Assembly (NCBI GenBank): GCA_016946835.1
Contig: JACVTC010000005.1
Location: 1,346,001 to 1,410,000 of the forward strand
DNA from: Neocallimastix lanati (nom. inval.)
Lineage: Eukaryota; Neocallimastigomycota; Neocallimastigomycetes; Neocallimastigales; Neocallimastigaceae
Length of the DNA: 64,000 bases
Reading direction: 5' to 3'
Shown here one piece after another: positions 17,666-34,956 of this stretch (position 1 is the first letter of the stretch; the number at the start of each line of letters is the position of its first letter). The notes beneath the pieces are model-generated. The model saw only the letters and a list, made by a program, of their open reading frames with translations, was not told the origin of the DNA and did not search any database. The position numbers were made by a program, and so were the translations under genes.

Positions 17666-18254
17666 CAGGGAAGAAAATACACTTTCAAAACTTTATTAAA
17701 TTTTATTATAAAAAATACATGTAGGTGAAAAGTACATTTGAAATTAAAAATAAAAAATTTAGAAAATAAAAAAATAAAAAAGCTCGAAAATACTATGTAT
17801 TTCGGCAAATTGTACTATGCGAAAATTTTTCCCTTCCTAACAAATAAAAAAGAAATAAAACCTAGAAGTAACATCTTTAAAATAGATAGTGTGGTGTCCA
17901 CTAAACTCTCCCCGGATTCAACATCTATTGAACTACTAGGGCAAGATTCATCCTTCGTAGAAATAGATGACGATCCTGTATTATCATTATGCCTTATCAG
18001 TACGACGTCGACGCTCTTGGATAAGTTTGGTATTTTGCAATACCTATCAAATAATAGCTCAAACGAACTACTTATGATAGATATTGCACTTGTTAAGAAT
18101 TCCGCCAAGCCCACAATTTTTGGAACAGGTGACTCAGATGAACCTTTGAAAAGTAGTTCATTTAATTGTCTCTGTTCCCCACTATCAAAATGTAGCTCAT
18201 TTAAAACTAAAGTCCCACCAAGAAGGAACAAATATATATAATGATTGATATAAT
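17663..18254 (-). mobile_element. LINE copy c: 3' tail only, 5'-truncated
   Basis: About 590 bp, nearly identical to 14969-15550 of copy b. The minus frame from 18231 to 17815 is open for 138 residues: FLLGGTLVLNELHF, then VGLAEFLTSAISI, then a Ser/Asp-rich run and a hydrophobic C-terminus ending VRKGKIFA. Similarity to copy b stops after ATGATTGATATAAT at 18254, which marks the 5' truncation. The A tail is the T run ending at 17662. The few differences from copy b suggest a recent insertion. Confidence 0.85.
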
Positions 18255-18627
18255 AAAAAAATTCATAATGAAACCCTCCTCCTTATTAATTCTTTTATTT
18301 TCAAATTCCAATAACACCCCACATTTATTTTATTAAAAAAAAAAAAACAATAATCTTCATAAACCTTTCGAAATACACACACATTCACATTTAAATTACT
18401 AATCATTTTTAATTTATACTTACTTTTTATTTAAATTTTCTTTTTTTTTTTACATTTTTTTAAAAATTTTAAATATACATTTTTTTTATTTTATATTATT
18501 TAACAGTAGTTTATTTTCGTAATACTATACCTAAAATTTAATATATAATATATATATAAAAGTATTAGCTATTTAAACGCCAAATTTTATTAATAATGTT
18601 TTTTATTTTTAGTGAATAAAAATATAT

Positions 18628-18719
18628 TTATCAGTTTTCAGAATGGAAATTCATCTCATACTGTAAATCGAAATGAGCTGGGTTTAATAGCATAGTGTTT
18701 CATCATTTAAACTGATAAA
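18628..18719 (-). ncRNA. Box C/D snoRNA A, 25S rRNA guide
   Basis: On the minus strand: box C ATGATGA (18706-18700), box D CTGA (18641-18638), closed by a perfect 11-bp terminal stem (18628-18638 with 18709-18719). The guide is complementary to TGAGCTGGGTTTA (plus 18674-18686), a universally conserved stretch of large-subunit rRNA near the peptidyl transferase centre. A D'-like UCGA at 18668-18671 follows the guide. The D' plus 5 rule puts the target at the A of UGAGC, equivalent to yeast 25S A2946 (guided there by snR71). D' is non-canonical, so the target is a prediction; the C/D identity itself is strong. Confidence 0.82.
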
Positions 18720-18910
18720 TAATTTCTATCCATTTATTTTTTTAACTTTATATAATAATTACCTTAATTTAAATCTATTAGCATATTTTTAGTATTCTCT
18801 TACATCAAGAATATAAATAATGTTAAAGCAACCTAATTTAATTAATTTATAATTAATTTATATAACATTAATATTCATTTTTATAAAAAAATATTATAAT
18901 AATATATTTA

Positions 18911-19012
18911 ATTTAATCATTTCAGAATGAACATATACGATCTCATTAAAACCTTTGTTTTCGAAGAGCTGGGTTTAGAAAAAGCATGTATTTCATCATT
19001 TAATGATTAAAT
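18911..19012 (-). ncRNA. Box C/D snoRNA B, 25S rRNA guide
   Basis: On the minus strand: box C ATGATGA (18999-18993), box D CTGA (18925-18922), terminal stem of 11 perfect pairs (18911-18921 with 19002-19012). The guide matches 14 nt of 25S rRNA (GAGCTGGGTTTAGA, plus 18966-18979), the same site as snoRNA A. The D'-like UCGA (18961-18964) sits two bases closer to the guide, moving the predicted 2'-O-methylation to the C of GAGC, equivalent to yeast C2948 (snR69 there). It is probably a paralogue of snoRNA A. Confidence 0.82.
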
Positions 19013-19340
19013 TTTTTCATTAAAAAATTAAATCTTTACCTTTATATAAAATTATAATATTTTACTATATTTTTGCGCATGTCAAATTTTATAATAAACA
19101 TATAAATAATATAATAATTTATATTATTATTATAAAATTTATTTTACTTTCGTCTAAATAAAAATTGAAACATCACATAGAAATTGAAATGTCACAGAGT
19201 GTATTAGACTTTCACAAAATCAATTATACGATTTTTTATTTCCCACTATATTTCAAAAATTTATATTAATAAATGAAAAATCATTAATATTAATTTTTAA
19301 TTTCAAAATTAAATTTACTTGACGGTTATCATTTATTATA

Positions 19341-19431
19341 ATTTATTATATCAGATACCGTCGTAGAAATGTTTAATCATTATTGAAAATTCAGTAATGC
19401 CATTATTTCTATTTGTCATCATAAAATAAAT
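19341..19431 (-). ncRNA. Box C/D snoRNA C, 18S rRNA guide
   Basis: On the minus strand: box C ATGATGA (19422-19416), D' CTGA (19394-19391), C'-like AATGATT, box D CTGA (19354-19351) and a terminal stem ATTTATT/AATAAAT (19341-19347 with 19425-19431). Upstream of box D the sequence CTACGACGGTAT is complementary to the conserved 18S segment AUACCGUCGUAG. Counting five bases from box D points to the second C of AUACC. I do not recall a yeast methylation there (the nearby known site is A974), so the target is open. No rRNA match was recognised for the D' guide. Confidence 0.78.
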
Positions 19432-19479
19432 ATATTATTTATTATATCTTCTTTATTTTACTTACATTCACTACTCCCA

Positions 19480-19584
19480 CCTCTTAATGCTTATAGATAT
19501 ATCATATTCTATAGTATAAAACTATTATTATTATTATAATAACTTTAATTCTATACTACTAATTTATTCCACAAGCATAAGAGG
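19480..19584. other. Imperfect inverted repeat, possible RNA hairpin
   Basis: CCTCTTAATGCTT (19480-19492) pairs with AAGCATAAGAGG (19573-19584) with one bulge, and inner segments near 19513 and 19550 can pair as TATAGTATA with TATACTA. It lies just upstream of the first inferred snoRNA-host intron. I see no H/ACA boxes, so its role is unknown. Confidence 0.4.
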
Positions 19585-20644
19585 AAGAGCTAATAATGAA
19601 GATATCATTAACACCTATTTATATAAAAATATTAAAATATGATTGGATAAAATGATACCTAAAAAAATGATTGGAAACTTTCTCAATAATTGTGAGATCC
19701 ATATTAAAATGTTAATAAAGATGTTATTATAAATCAATACAATAAAAAATTAATTAAAAAATATTTATATTCATATATTCATAATAAATTAAAACTATAG
19801 AGTATATATATATGTTCCATAAAAAACCTATAAATTTTGCATATACATATTTTATTTTTTAAACTTCATTTTTTTTTTCTAATTCTAAAGAGTATATTTA
19901 CATTTTAATCAATAAAAACTTATATATTAAAATTAAAATTAAAAAAATTTAAATAAAAATCATTATTTTAATTTTAATTTTAACTTTTATTTTTTATTTT
20001 TTAATTTTTATTTTTTTGTATTATATATAAATATTTATATGTATGTTATAAATTTTATTTATTATATTATACATTTTATGTATTATACATTTTTTAGTGT
20101 AACTATTAATAATAATATAGAATAAATTATAATTATTTTAATAATTATTAATCTTAAATTATTTACTTAATTTTTAATTTTTTTTTTTTTTTATTTTTCT
20201 TTGGTAACTACAAATATATAAAATTTATATATTTTTAATTAATGAATAAAATATTTAAAAGGTAATTTTTAATTATTAAAACAAAAATAAAAAAAAATTT
20301 TAAAATATTAATTATAGTTTTAAACGAAAATTTTATTCTATTAATATTTCTTTTTATCTATTTTTTTATTATTTTGTTTTTGTTTTTGTTTTTTTTTCTC
20401 TTCTTTTTTTTTTTTTACCTTACTTGATTTTGCTTTTTATTATATTGCTTTTACGATTTATTATTGTATCCACATATAAATTAAATCATTTAACTTAATA
20501 ATATATATAACTAAAAGCTATATATTAATTAATCTTGCCTTTTTTTTTTTTTTTTGAGAATTATAAATTTTATAAAATATATAATTTTAACGTAAAAAAA
20601 AAAAATAAAATAAAATTATTAAAATAGAATTAAATTAAATTAAA
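19585..20644. other. AT-rich spacer, no gene seen
   Basis: Includes a short hairpin TCTCA/TGAGA near 19681-19697. The part near the kinase gene is presumably its 3' UTR. No coding signal. Confidence 0.55.
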
Positions 20645-23482
<2,838 letters not shown>

Positions 23483-23715
23483 TTTGATAAAATATTAAAT
23501 ATATATATATATATATAACTTTTACACAAATTATTGAAAGAGTTTTTTTATTTGTTATTTATTTTTTGCTTTTTTATTTCCTTTTTTTTTATGTTTTTAA
23601 TTTTTTCTATGGTCCTATAGTAAAGAAAAAAAATACATATTTTTTTCTTATTCAATATTTTCTTCTAAATATATATTTATACCTACTATTTTATATTTTT
23701 CAAAATAATTTTCTG

Positions 23716-23809
<94 letters not shown>

Positions 23810-24934
23810 AATTTTTTATATGGTAAATTTTATTTTGATTTTATATATATACGAATATAATTTAATTACTACAAATTATTTTAAATTTCAAATATATATA
23901 TATATATATATATATATTTTTTTTAACTTGTTACTATATTACTTATTTGTTTTACTTTTATTAAAATAATTTCCTTTAAAAGAACATAAAATAAAAAAGT
24001 ATCAAATAGGGTATATAACATATATATTATTTATTTTTTTTTTATTCTATTTTATTTGTTTATTCTTAATATGATTAGTTTTTATAAATAATTAGAAATT
24101 CTGTTATATAAAAAGAATATTAGTATTCATAATATATATATGTATATAAAATATAATAATTTTTAATAAATAAAATAATTGTAATACCTACAATATATAT
24201 TTATTAAATGAAAAATAAAAATAAAAATAAATAAATAAATTAATGCTATTTTATACGTAAAAGGAAAAATATATGTATATAAATACTGTTTTGGTATATA
24301 TTAAAAAAAAAAAAGTAATAATAATAAAAAAAAATAAAACAAATAATATTAATAATTAAACATTAAATCAAACACTTTATACTTATAAAATTTTATAATC
24401 TTTACATTTACAAATATATTATATTATCTTTTAGTATGCTTTATATTAGTTGTTTTACAATAAATTTTATAGGTAAAGATTACAAATTTACAATTAAATT
24501 ATTTGTGGATAAAAAATAAATACAAATATATATATATTTACCTTAAAATTTTGAATTAAATCTTGTTTGATTCTTTTTAGTTAATATATATTATTAAAAA
24601 AAATAATAATAATAAAATGAAATTTATTTAAAATATTTCTTTCAGTACATATCAGCAACTTATTATTAAAGAAATATGATATAAAATTTATTATAAATAA
24701 ATTTTACTTTTTTACAGTTATATAATAATACTTTTTTATTAGTATATTTAATATTTTATTTCGTTTTACTAAATTTTCTTTTTTTTTTTAATTATAGTTT
24801 TTTATATATATATTATAAATAATACTACTTTTATTGTTATTTTTTTATTATTATTTTTCTCTTTTACTTTTATTTATACATTTTCGTATAAATAAAATTG
24901 TTTAAAATTCCATTTGAAATTTAATAAGAACTGG

Positions 24935-25012
<78 letters not shown>

Positions 25013-25301
25013 AAAGAAAAATTAATATTTAATTTTTACTCTAAAAAAAAGTAATTTATTTAAATTATTATTTTAATGATAAACTAATAAATTTGGTAAA
25101 TGAAAAAAATAATATAAAAAGATATTAATTAAAAATAAACTTTAAATAATAATAAATACTATAAACAATGGATGATATACATTAGTTTTAATATAAAAAA
25201 GTATCATTTTCATCATTTTTATATTGACTATAATATTAATAATATATTTATTCTTAGTAATGTTATTACTTAGTACTACTTTAAGCTTCTAATTTTACCA
25301 C

Positions 25302-25381
<80 letters not shown>

Positions 25382-26537
25382 CATTACTATTATTATTTAT
25401 TAATATTAATTATTATTAATATTTATTATTATTTAATGATTTTATTTATATTAATTATTTATTTATTTTATTTTATATAAAACTAAAAACATCCATAATG
25501 GTCATATATTTTATTTACTTAAGTTTTAGTAAATACATTATCATACTTTAACATGTCTGAAAAAAAAAATAATTATTAAAATTTTATAATTATATATATA
25601 TAATTATATATTATTTGTATTTTATATTAAAAAATTGTTATAGTTTGTTTTTATTTGAATTAAACGATTATTATTATTATTATTATTTTTGTTGTTGTTA
25701 TTGTTATTGCTATTATATTAATAAATATATGAAGTTCTGGTCAAAAAACAAATAATTTTTATTTTAAAATTTAATAAATACTTAAAGATTAGGATATATT
25801 AATAATAAAGGGTTAGTATTTTTTTATATTTTATTTCATTTAATTTTATATTTATATATAAATTTATTATTAATTATATGATATGAACTATTTAAATGGT
25901 ATTTCAAAAAGTATAATATTATACTACTTTATATATAATCATAGAATATTGATTATATTAAATACTTTTTTTTTTTTTGAAATTTAAAAAAAAAATATAA
26001 AATATTTTAGTATAAGATCATTTTTTTATAAATATATAAATAACAATAAAATAAGTTTATTTTTTTTTAATAAATTTTTTAAACTAATTAATTTTAACAA
26101 AACTTAAAAAAAAAGAAATTTCAAATATTTACTATTATTTTTTTTTTTTTTTTTTTTTTTAATTTCCTTTTTTAATTAATGAAGATAATTTATATTTTCA
26201 TTATTAATTTAATTTTGAAAAGTAAATAAATAGAAAGAAAAAAAAAAAAAAAATACCAAACTATCAGAGTATTTTTAAATTATGTGAATTTAATAATAAA
26301 GAAAAGAGATAAAAATTGAAAAATAAATATAGTTCATAAAACCATTTTCTTTATATATATCTAAATATTAATTAATACTTAAACTATTTTTTATTTAAAT
26401 ATATTATAATATTATATATATATATTATATATTTAATAAATATTAACACTTAGGATTAATATATCTTTTATTATAATTATTTCTTTTATGGCTTTTATTA
26501 TTATAATTTTTATTAATTATTTTATAATTATTTTATA

Positions 26538-26598
<61 letters not shown>

Positions 26599-26776
26599 TA
26601 ATTGTTAGTTTTATATTCATTTTTTTTTTATTTTTTTTATTTGCTTTTTAAAGTTCAACTTTTCTTTTATTTATTATTGCTTTTATAATATTTATTTATA
26701 ATATATGCATATTATTTTTTCAAAAAGTATATGTTATTTTATTATTATATTATTATTATTATAATTTTTAAAATTA
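23483..26776. other. Spacer between the kinase genes
   Basis: AT-rich with (ATT)n arrays at about 23719-23808 and 25302-25380 and long homopolymers, including a T run of over 50 bases at 26544-26596. It contains the promoter of kinase 1 and the 3' end of kinase 2. No other gene was seen; an ATGTCTGAA near 25553 leads to only eight codons. Confidence 0.6.
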
Positions 26777-29435
<2,659 letters not shown>

Positions 29436-30847
29436 TTAGATATCTTTTTATATTTAAATATATATATTAATAATTGAATATTAAAAATTAATTATTAAAT
29501 GTTACAAATATTAAGAATGGGGGTTTATTTTTAAATAATAATTTATAACTGATATCAAAATTAAATAATTTAATAGAAATCAAAATATCATTATATACTT
29601 TATATACAAGTCTTAAAAAATAAATATAATAAATAATTTAAATCTTCGAAGTGTAGTTATTATGATATTTTAAATCGCCAAATTAATCCTTTTTTTTATA
29701 TTGATAATATTAATGATATATAATACTTTTATTATCTGTATTGGCCCTGAAAAAAAATATATATATTATATATATATATATATAATAAAAGTAAATAAAT
29801 TAACAAAAAAAATAATATAATGGTTAAAGTTAATTTTATTCATTTAGTAAATTTTAAAATAATTTTAAATAAAAAATGAAATATCTATTCATTCATACAA
29901 ATTTAAATTGCAAATATTAAAATAAAAAAGTATATAATTATTTATAAACAAAACATATATCAATTTTATTTCTTATTATACATAATTGAATGAAGGGAAT
30001 TAAAATTAAATTTTAAATAATTTAAATTTATTTATTTTTTTTTGATTTGAAAAAATTCTTTTAGTTGCAAAATCCACATTGTTTTAATTAAAATTTTAAT
30101 TTTATTATAAATAATAAAATTTATAAACAAAAACAATAACATTTATTATTTAGGTTTGTTAATTTTTTTAGATTGAAATTTAAATTTATTACATTTGCTA
30201 AAGGATATAGAAATTGACTCCTCTTTCTTTCTTTCTTTCTTTCTTTTTCTTTTATTTTTTTCTTGACATTAATTTTATTTTACATTTTTATTTATTCATT
30301 TACTTTTTTAAAAAAAGTTATTATTTATATTCTTTTCTAATAATATTTTCATAAATTTATAATAATTATAAATAATTTAATCCAATTTTCCAATCCATTT
30401 GATGTAATTCTATTTTTTTTTCAATTTTTTTTTTTTTTTTTTTTTTGAATTTTATTTATCTATGAATATATCGAATTGAGAGTTATATATTATTGCCTAC
30501 GATAATATTTATAAAAAATTAATAATATTTACTTCAATTTTCTTTTTCTTTATTCTTTTCCTTAAAATTATAAATTTTTCTCGATTTAAAAATTATTATC
30601 TATTTTTTTTTATTTTTTATTTTTTTTAAAGAAATTGAAAAATAGAATCAATTTTACTATTTTTTAAAAATAGTATAAAAATTTTATTAATATATTTTCC
30701 AATATATTCCAATATATTGGAATATCTTAAAAGTATATTTTCCAGTTATATATTATTTATTGTGGAAATAAATGTAAAAATTATTATAAAAATAATTATT
30801 AAAAAACAATGAAAAAATGATATTTTTTAATATTTTTTTTCAAATAT
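29436..30847. other. AT-rich intergenic, nothing recognised
   Basis: Contains the putative promoter of kinase 2 and a (CTTT)n run near 30220-30250. No ORF or RNA signal. Confidence 0.55.
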
Positions 30848-31135
30848 TAAATATAATGAATAATGAATAATGAATAATAAATAATAAATAATAAATAATA
30901 AATAATAAATAATAAATAATAAATAATAAATAATAAATAATAAATAATAAATAATAAATAATAAATAATAAATAATAAATAATAAATAATAAATAATAAA
31001 TAATAAATAATAAATAATAAATAATAAATAATAAATAATAAATAATAAATAATAAATATATAATATATAATAAATAATATATAATCAATAAATAATTGAA
31101 TAATAAATAATAAATAATAAATAATAAATAATAAT
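30848..31135. repeat. (AATAAAT)n heptanucleotide array
   Basis: About 190 bp of near-perfect AATAAAT units (about 30866-31055) with degenerate edges. Because the unit is 7 nt, all three minus frames stay open and give a periodic Tyr-Leu-Phe-Ile pseudo-protein. It is not a gene. Confidence 0.9.
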
Positions 31136-31552
31136 AAAAAAAGGATAGAGTAAATAAATGCTTAACATAATCATTCTATTTATTTAATATATAAATATAC
31201 ACCATATAGTATATATGTTCGATAGATTTAATTAATAATATATCAATAATAATATATATCAATCAATTAATAGATTATTGATATTAAATGTGTATATTAA
31301 AAATAAAATTTTGGAAGATTATATTATTAATATTAATAATTGAGTAATAAATATAATAAATAAAATTAAAAATAATTAATATATATAATATATCCTTATT
31401 TATTTTACTCATTTATTATTTGCGGAAATCTTTGATTTAATTTAATATTATAAAAATATTAAATATTCAGAATATATTCAAAATTTATTATAAATTTAAA
31501 TAAATAATAAAAATAAAAATAATAAATAAGTTATACCAATAATATCAAACTA

Positions 31553-31685
<133 letters not shown>

Positions 31686-31758
31686 AAATTATAATAAATA
31701 GATAATAAATAATAAAAATACTAGTAATAATGTTCCATACTGGTTCGAGGGTCACGTC

Positions 31759-31795
31759 TCACAAATATTTAACTTTTGAAGTTAAATATTTGTGA
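31759..31795. repeat. Perfect 17-bp inverted repeat with 3-nt loop
   Basis: TCACAAATATTTAACTT (31759-31775), loop TTG, then its exact reverse complement (31779-31795). It follows an unusually GC-rich patch (GGTTCGAGGGTCACGTC, 31742-31758). It could form a hairpin or cruciform; it has no T run that would suggest a Pol III terminator. Confidence 0.85.
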
Positions 31796-32181
31796 TAATA
31801 TTGATTATAAGGGTTTTATTATTAATTATGTACTAGAAAGTGTAAAATAACTCATATTAGCACATGTAAAGATGTTTTATATATGAAAAATATGCATAAT
31901 ATGTATATATAATCAATGTATATTGGAAATATAATTTAATAGTAATAATAATAATAGGAATAATGATAATAAATAACAATAATAAGCAATAATTGTAATT
32001 AATATTTAGAAAACTATAAAATACTATTATTATTTTTATAAAAAAAATAATAATTTAATTATAATAATTATGATATTAATATTTTTAAATAAAAAAGTTT
32101 ATTTATTAATTTTATTTTTCATTATAAATTATTATTGATATAGAGTTAAGGAATCAAGAAAAATATCAAAATTTAATCTTA

Positions 32182-32212
<31 letters not shown>

Positions 32213-32537
32213 TTTATTAATAATTAATTAATAATTATTTATAATAAAATTTTTTGAAAGGAGAAAAATAACTACAATAAAAGGAAAGAGCTAAAAAATA
32301 ATTTCCTCAAGATTTATTATGACTGATAAAAAATATAATATTTAATTTTAAAGCTTTATAATTACTATCATTATATATATAATATTATTTATATTATGAA
32401 ATTTAATTTTATATATACACAGTTCCCGATTCTATATTGACAAAAAATTATGATATTAATAATTAATATTACTAATAATTTGAATTTTATTAATACAAAT
32501 TAAATATTTATCATTATAATGTATTATTATTATTATA

Positions 32538-32577
<40 letters not shown>

Positions 32578-32915
32578 TTTTTTTTAGTTTGAGAGCAATA
32601 CTATAAAATATAAACGGAAAGACAAATGATTTATATATGGTAATTAAATTTATATAGTTTTGTAAAATTAAAAGATATTAATAATAGTATACTAATTATT
32701 TTTATAATTTATCATAAATTTATATATTTATTATATATTTTTATATATACTATTTTTTTTAAATAAAAGAAATCACTATTTTTCTTTGATAAATACTTAT
32801 ATATCATAAATGAATGAGTTTTCTAAGTTAGAACTTGGAAAAAAATAATTAAGAAACTCAATTTGATATTTCTTATATCTACAATAAATTTAGATTGCAA
32901 TGATTGTTACATTTC

Positions 32916-33119
32916 TGAATTCGTTTTCCTTATTTAGATGACCAAGTTATGAATTAGTTATGTCAATTATCTATTCATTTTAAAGATGACCTTTACTATC
33001 CAAAAGGTGTATATAAAAAATTATTGTTACAACATTTAAAGAGAAAATTAATATTTCAAGAATCAAAAAGGGTAGTTCAATTTGATTCAAGAGCATTAAT
33101 AATGAAATTGGGATGTTGA
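32916..33119 (+). pseudogene. Decayed coding fragment of unknown family
   Basis: In one plus frame the sequence reads FPYLDDQVMN, a TAG stop at 32955, then LCQLSIHFKDDLYYPKG and further to FDSRALIMKLGC with TGA at 33117. Amino-acid composition is balanced, unlike the low-complexity surroundings, and A+T drops. There is no ATG before the segment and no homologue I recognise. It may be a gene relic or an internal exon of a gene I could not assemble. Confidence 0.35.
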
Positions 33120-33815
33120 AAAGCTAAAAGAAATAAAAAAATAATTAATTAAAACTTGTTTACTATTTATACCTAAAATTTATTTAAATTAATTTACTTT
33201 TAAAAAAAAATAAAAATAAGAAATTAAAAAAAAAAAAAAAAAGGTTGTTTCTGTATTAATTACTACTACATATTATAAGGATAAAGAAAAAAAATAAAAA
33301 AAATTTTTTTTAATAATTTAAAAATTTATATTGATAGATTATTAGAATATAGAATTATAGTAATAATAAAATATAATGAATTTACTAAATTTTATATTAT
33401 ATAATAAATTAATACACTTTTAATTATATATAACTAATTATACTAATCACTATAATAATTTTGTAATTTTCAAATATATTAAATTATTAAAAATTTTTTT
33501 TTTAATATTATATACATATTGTTTTATTAAATATTCTAATGTAAGTTCTACTAAATGTAACTATGTGTTTATTTTGTTTTTATTTTATTTTATTTTATTA
33601 TAAATATGGCATATTAATTTAATTTATAGAAATAATTTTTTTTATAATTTTTTTTATTCTTTTTTATTTCTTTTTATATTTTTTTATATTTTTTATATTA
33701 TATATATATATTTTCTTATTTTATTTATTTATTTATATTTTACGATTTATGATATATATTTATGTTAATGGTAAATTATTAATATTTTTTAAATATATAT
33801 ATATATATATTATTC

Positions 33816-33917
33816 TCATTTCTTGATTTCCAATTTTTTTAATTCAGCTATGAAATCAACACCAGATGAAGTAACACCTGCTATAAATATTTTGAAGCAA
33901 TAATAAATAATAAATAA

Positions 33918-33964
<47 letters not shown>

Positions 33965-34353
33965 ATGATAAATAAATGATAAATAAATAAGATAATTAGG
34001 TTAATTAGGTTATTACTCTTTGGGGAAGCCCAAACATGTGTAGAACCCTTAGACCAAGCCTTTTCTGGATTTTGATAAATAACTGGTTTTTCTATTATAT
34101 ATAAATATAAATAACATTTAAAATTTTAATATATTCATTTTAGTATATTTAATATTTTATTTTTTTAAAGTAAATCTTAATTGTTATTATATTTTATTTC
34201 AACTCAAAAAAAAAAAAATTTTTTTTTAATAATTTGATTATGTATTATATTACCTTCTTTAGCGATAGAACTATCTTCAATCATACTATTTACTTCTTTC
34301 CAATCTATTTAAAATATATTATTGTATTTTATTGTTATAATGAAATTATAATG

Positions 34354-34384
<31 letters not shown>

Positions 34385-34956
34385 TATAAAAAGTAGGAAA
34401 TTAACTATAAAGATATAATAATATTTTTTTTTATTTTTATTTTTAATTTTATATATATATTAAAAAAAATTTATTATATATATAAAATAATAGCATTCCT
34501 TACTTTTAGTTAAATAATTACTAACTTCAGCACTATTAAATTTGAATTTATTATGATTTACATTACTATTGTGATGATTATTAAAATTCATATTATTTCC
34601 ACTGTTTCTTGCTTCATTAATGAGATTTATTTATATTAAGATAAAATAATTATAAATTTTAGATAATAAATTATTAATGAATTTAATAATGCTTTCATTA
34701 TATAAAAATAAAAAATAAGAAAAAAAATTAAAAGAAAGATATAAGAAAGATTAATTACATATGTTGTATTTTCTTCCTGATTTTCTACATTTAATGAAAG
34801 ATTTTAATATAAAGAAAAAAAAAATAAAAATAAAAAAGAAATTCATTAGTTTCATTTATAATGAATTAGATAATTAGAATTTTGATAATTATAATATAAT
34901 ATATTTAATTTAAATATTATATTTAATATAAACCTCTTATCATCACGAGAATTCAT
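33816..34956 (-). CDS. Small six-exon gene of unknown function, 115 residues
   Basis: Exons on the minus strand: 34956-34934 (23 nt), 34784-34759 (26 nt), 34611-34504, 34304-34254, 34091-34017 and 33880-33816. All introns are GT..AG, all phases agree and the total is 348 nt. The protein begins MNSRDDKRKSGRKYN, has an Asn/His-rich stretch, then FNSAEVSNYLTKNWKEV, YQNPEKAWSKGSTHVWASPK and GVTSSGVDFIAELKKLEIKK at the C-terminus. The last three blocks have the look of conserved short motifs (two Trp-containing patches and an amphipathic C-terminal helix). No signal peptide or membrane segment. I do not recognise the family. The model relies on hand-found splice sites; the exon 2 to 3 junction (acceptor ATGAAG) is the weakest. 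Confidence 0.65.

Larger units (their letters stand above)
18255..19480 (-). ncRNA. Putative non-coding snoRNA host gene
   Basis: On the minus strand, three box C/D snoRNAs each sit inside an interval bounded by plausible splice sites. The inferred introns are 19465-19246 (donor GTAAGT, acceptor ATATAG), 19147-18833 (donor GTAAAA, acceptor AAATTAG) and 18803 to about 18569 (donor GTAAGA, acceptor AAATAG). The intervening exons (19148-19245 and 18804-18832) have no conserved reading frame. One snoRNA per intron of a non-coding transcript is a known arrangement in animals and some fungi. The splice boundaries are inferred; the transcript ends are unknown. Lowercase AT composition drops slightly here compared with flanks. 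Confidence 0.55.

Noticed and set aside
25553-25580. ATGTCTGAA start-like context
   Set aside because: The frame stops after eight codons and no donor site gives a continuation.
30840-31088. Tyr/Leu/Ile-rich ORFs here, at 31531-31755 and at 61747-62121
   Set aside because: They are translations of heptamer and tetramer repeats whose unit lengths keep frames open.
31740-31760. GGTTCGAGGG resembling a tRNA B box
   Set aside because: No matching A box, anticodon stem or acceptor pairing can be built around it.
33906-33975. Regular short repeats considered for CRISPR
   Set aside because: It is a TAAA microsatellite inside an intron; there are no spacers, and the genome is eukaryotic.
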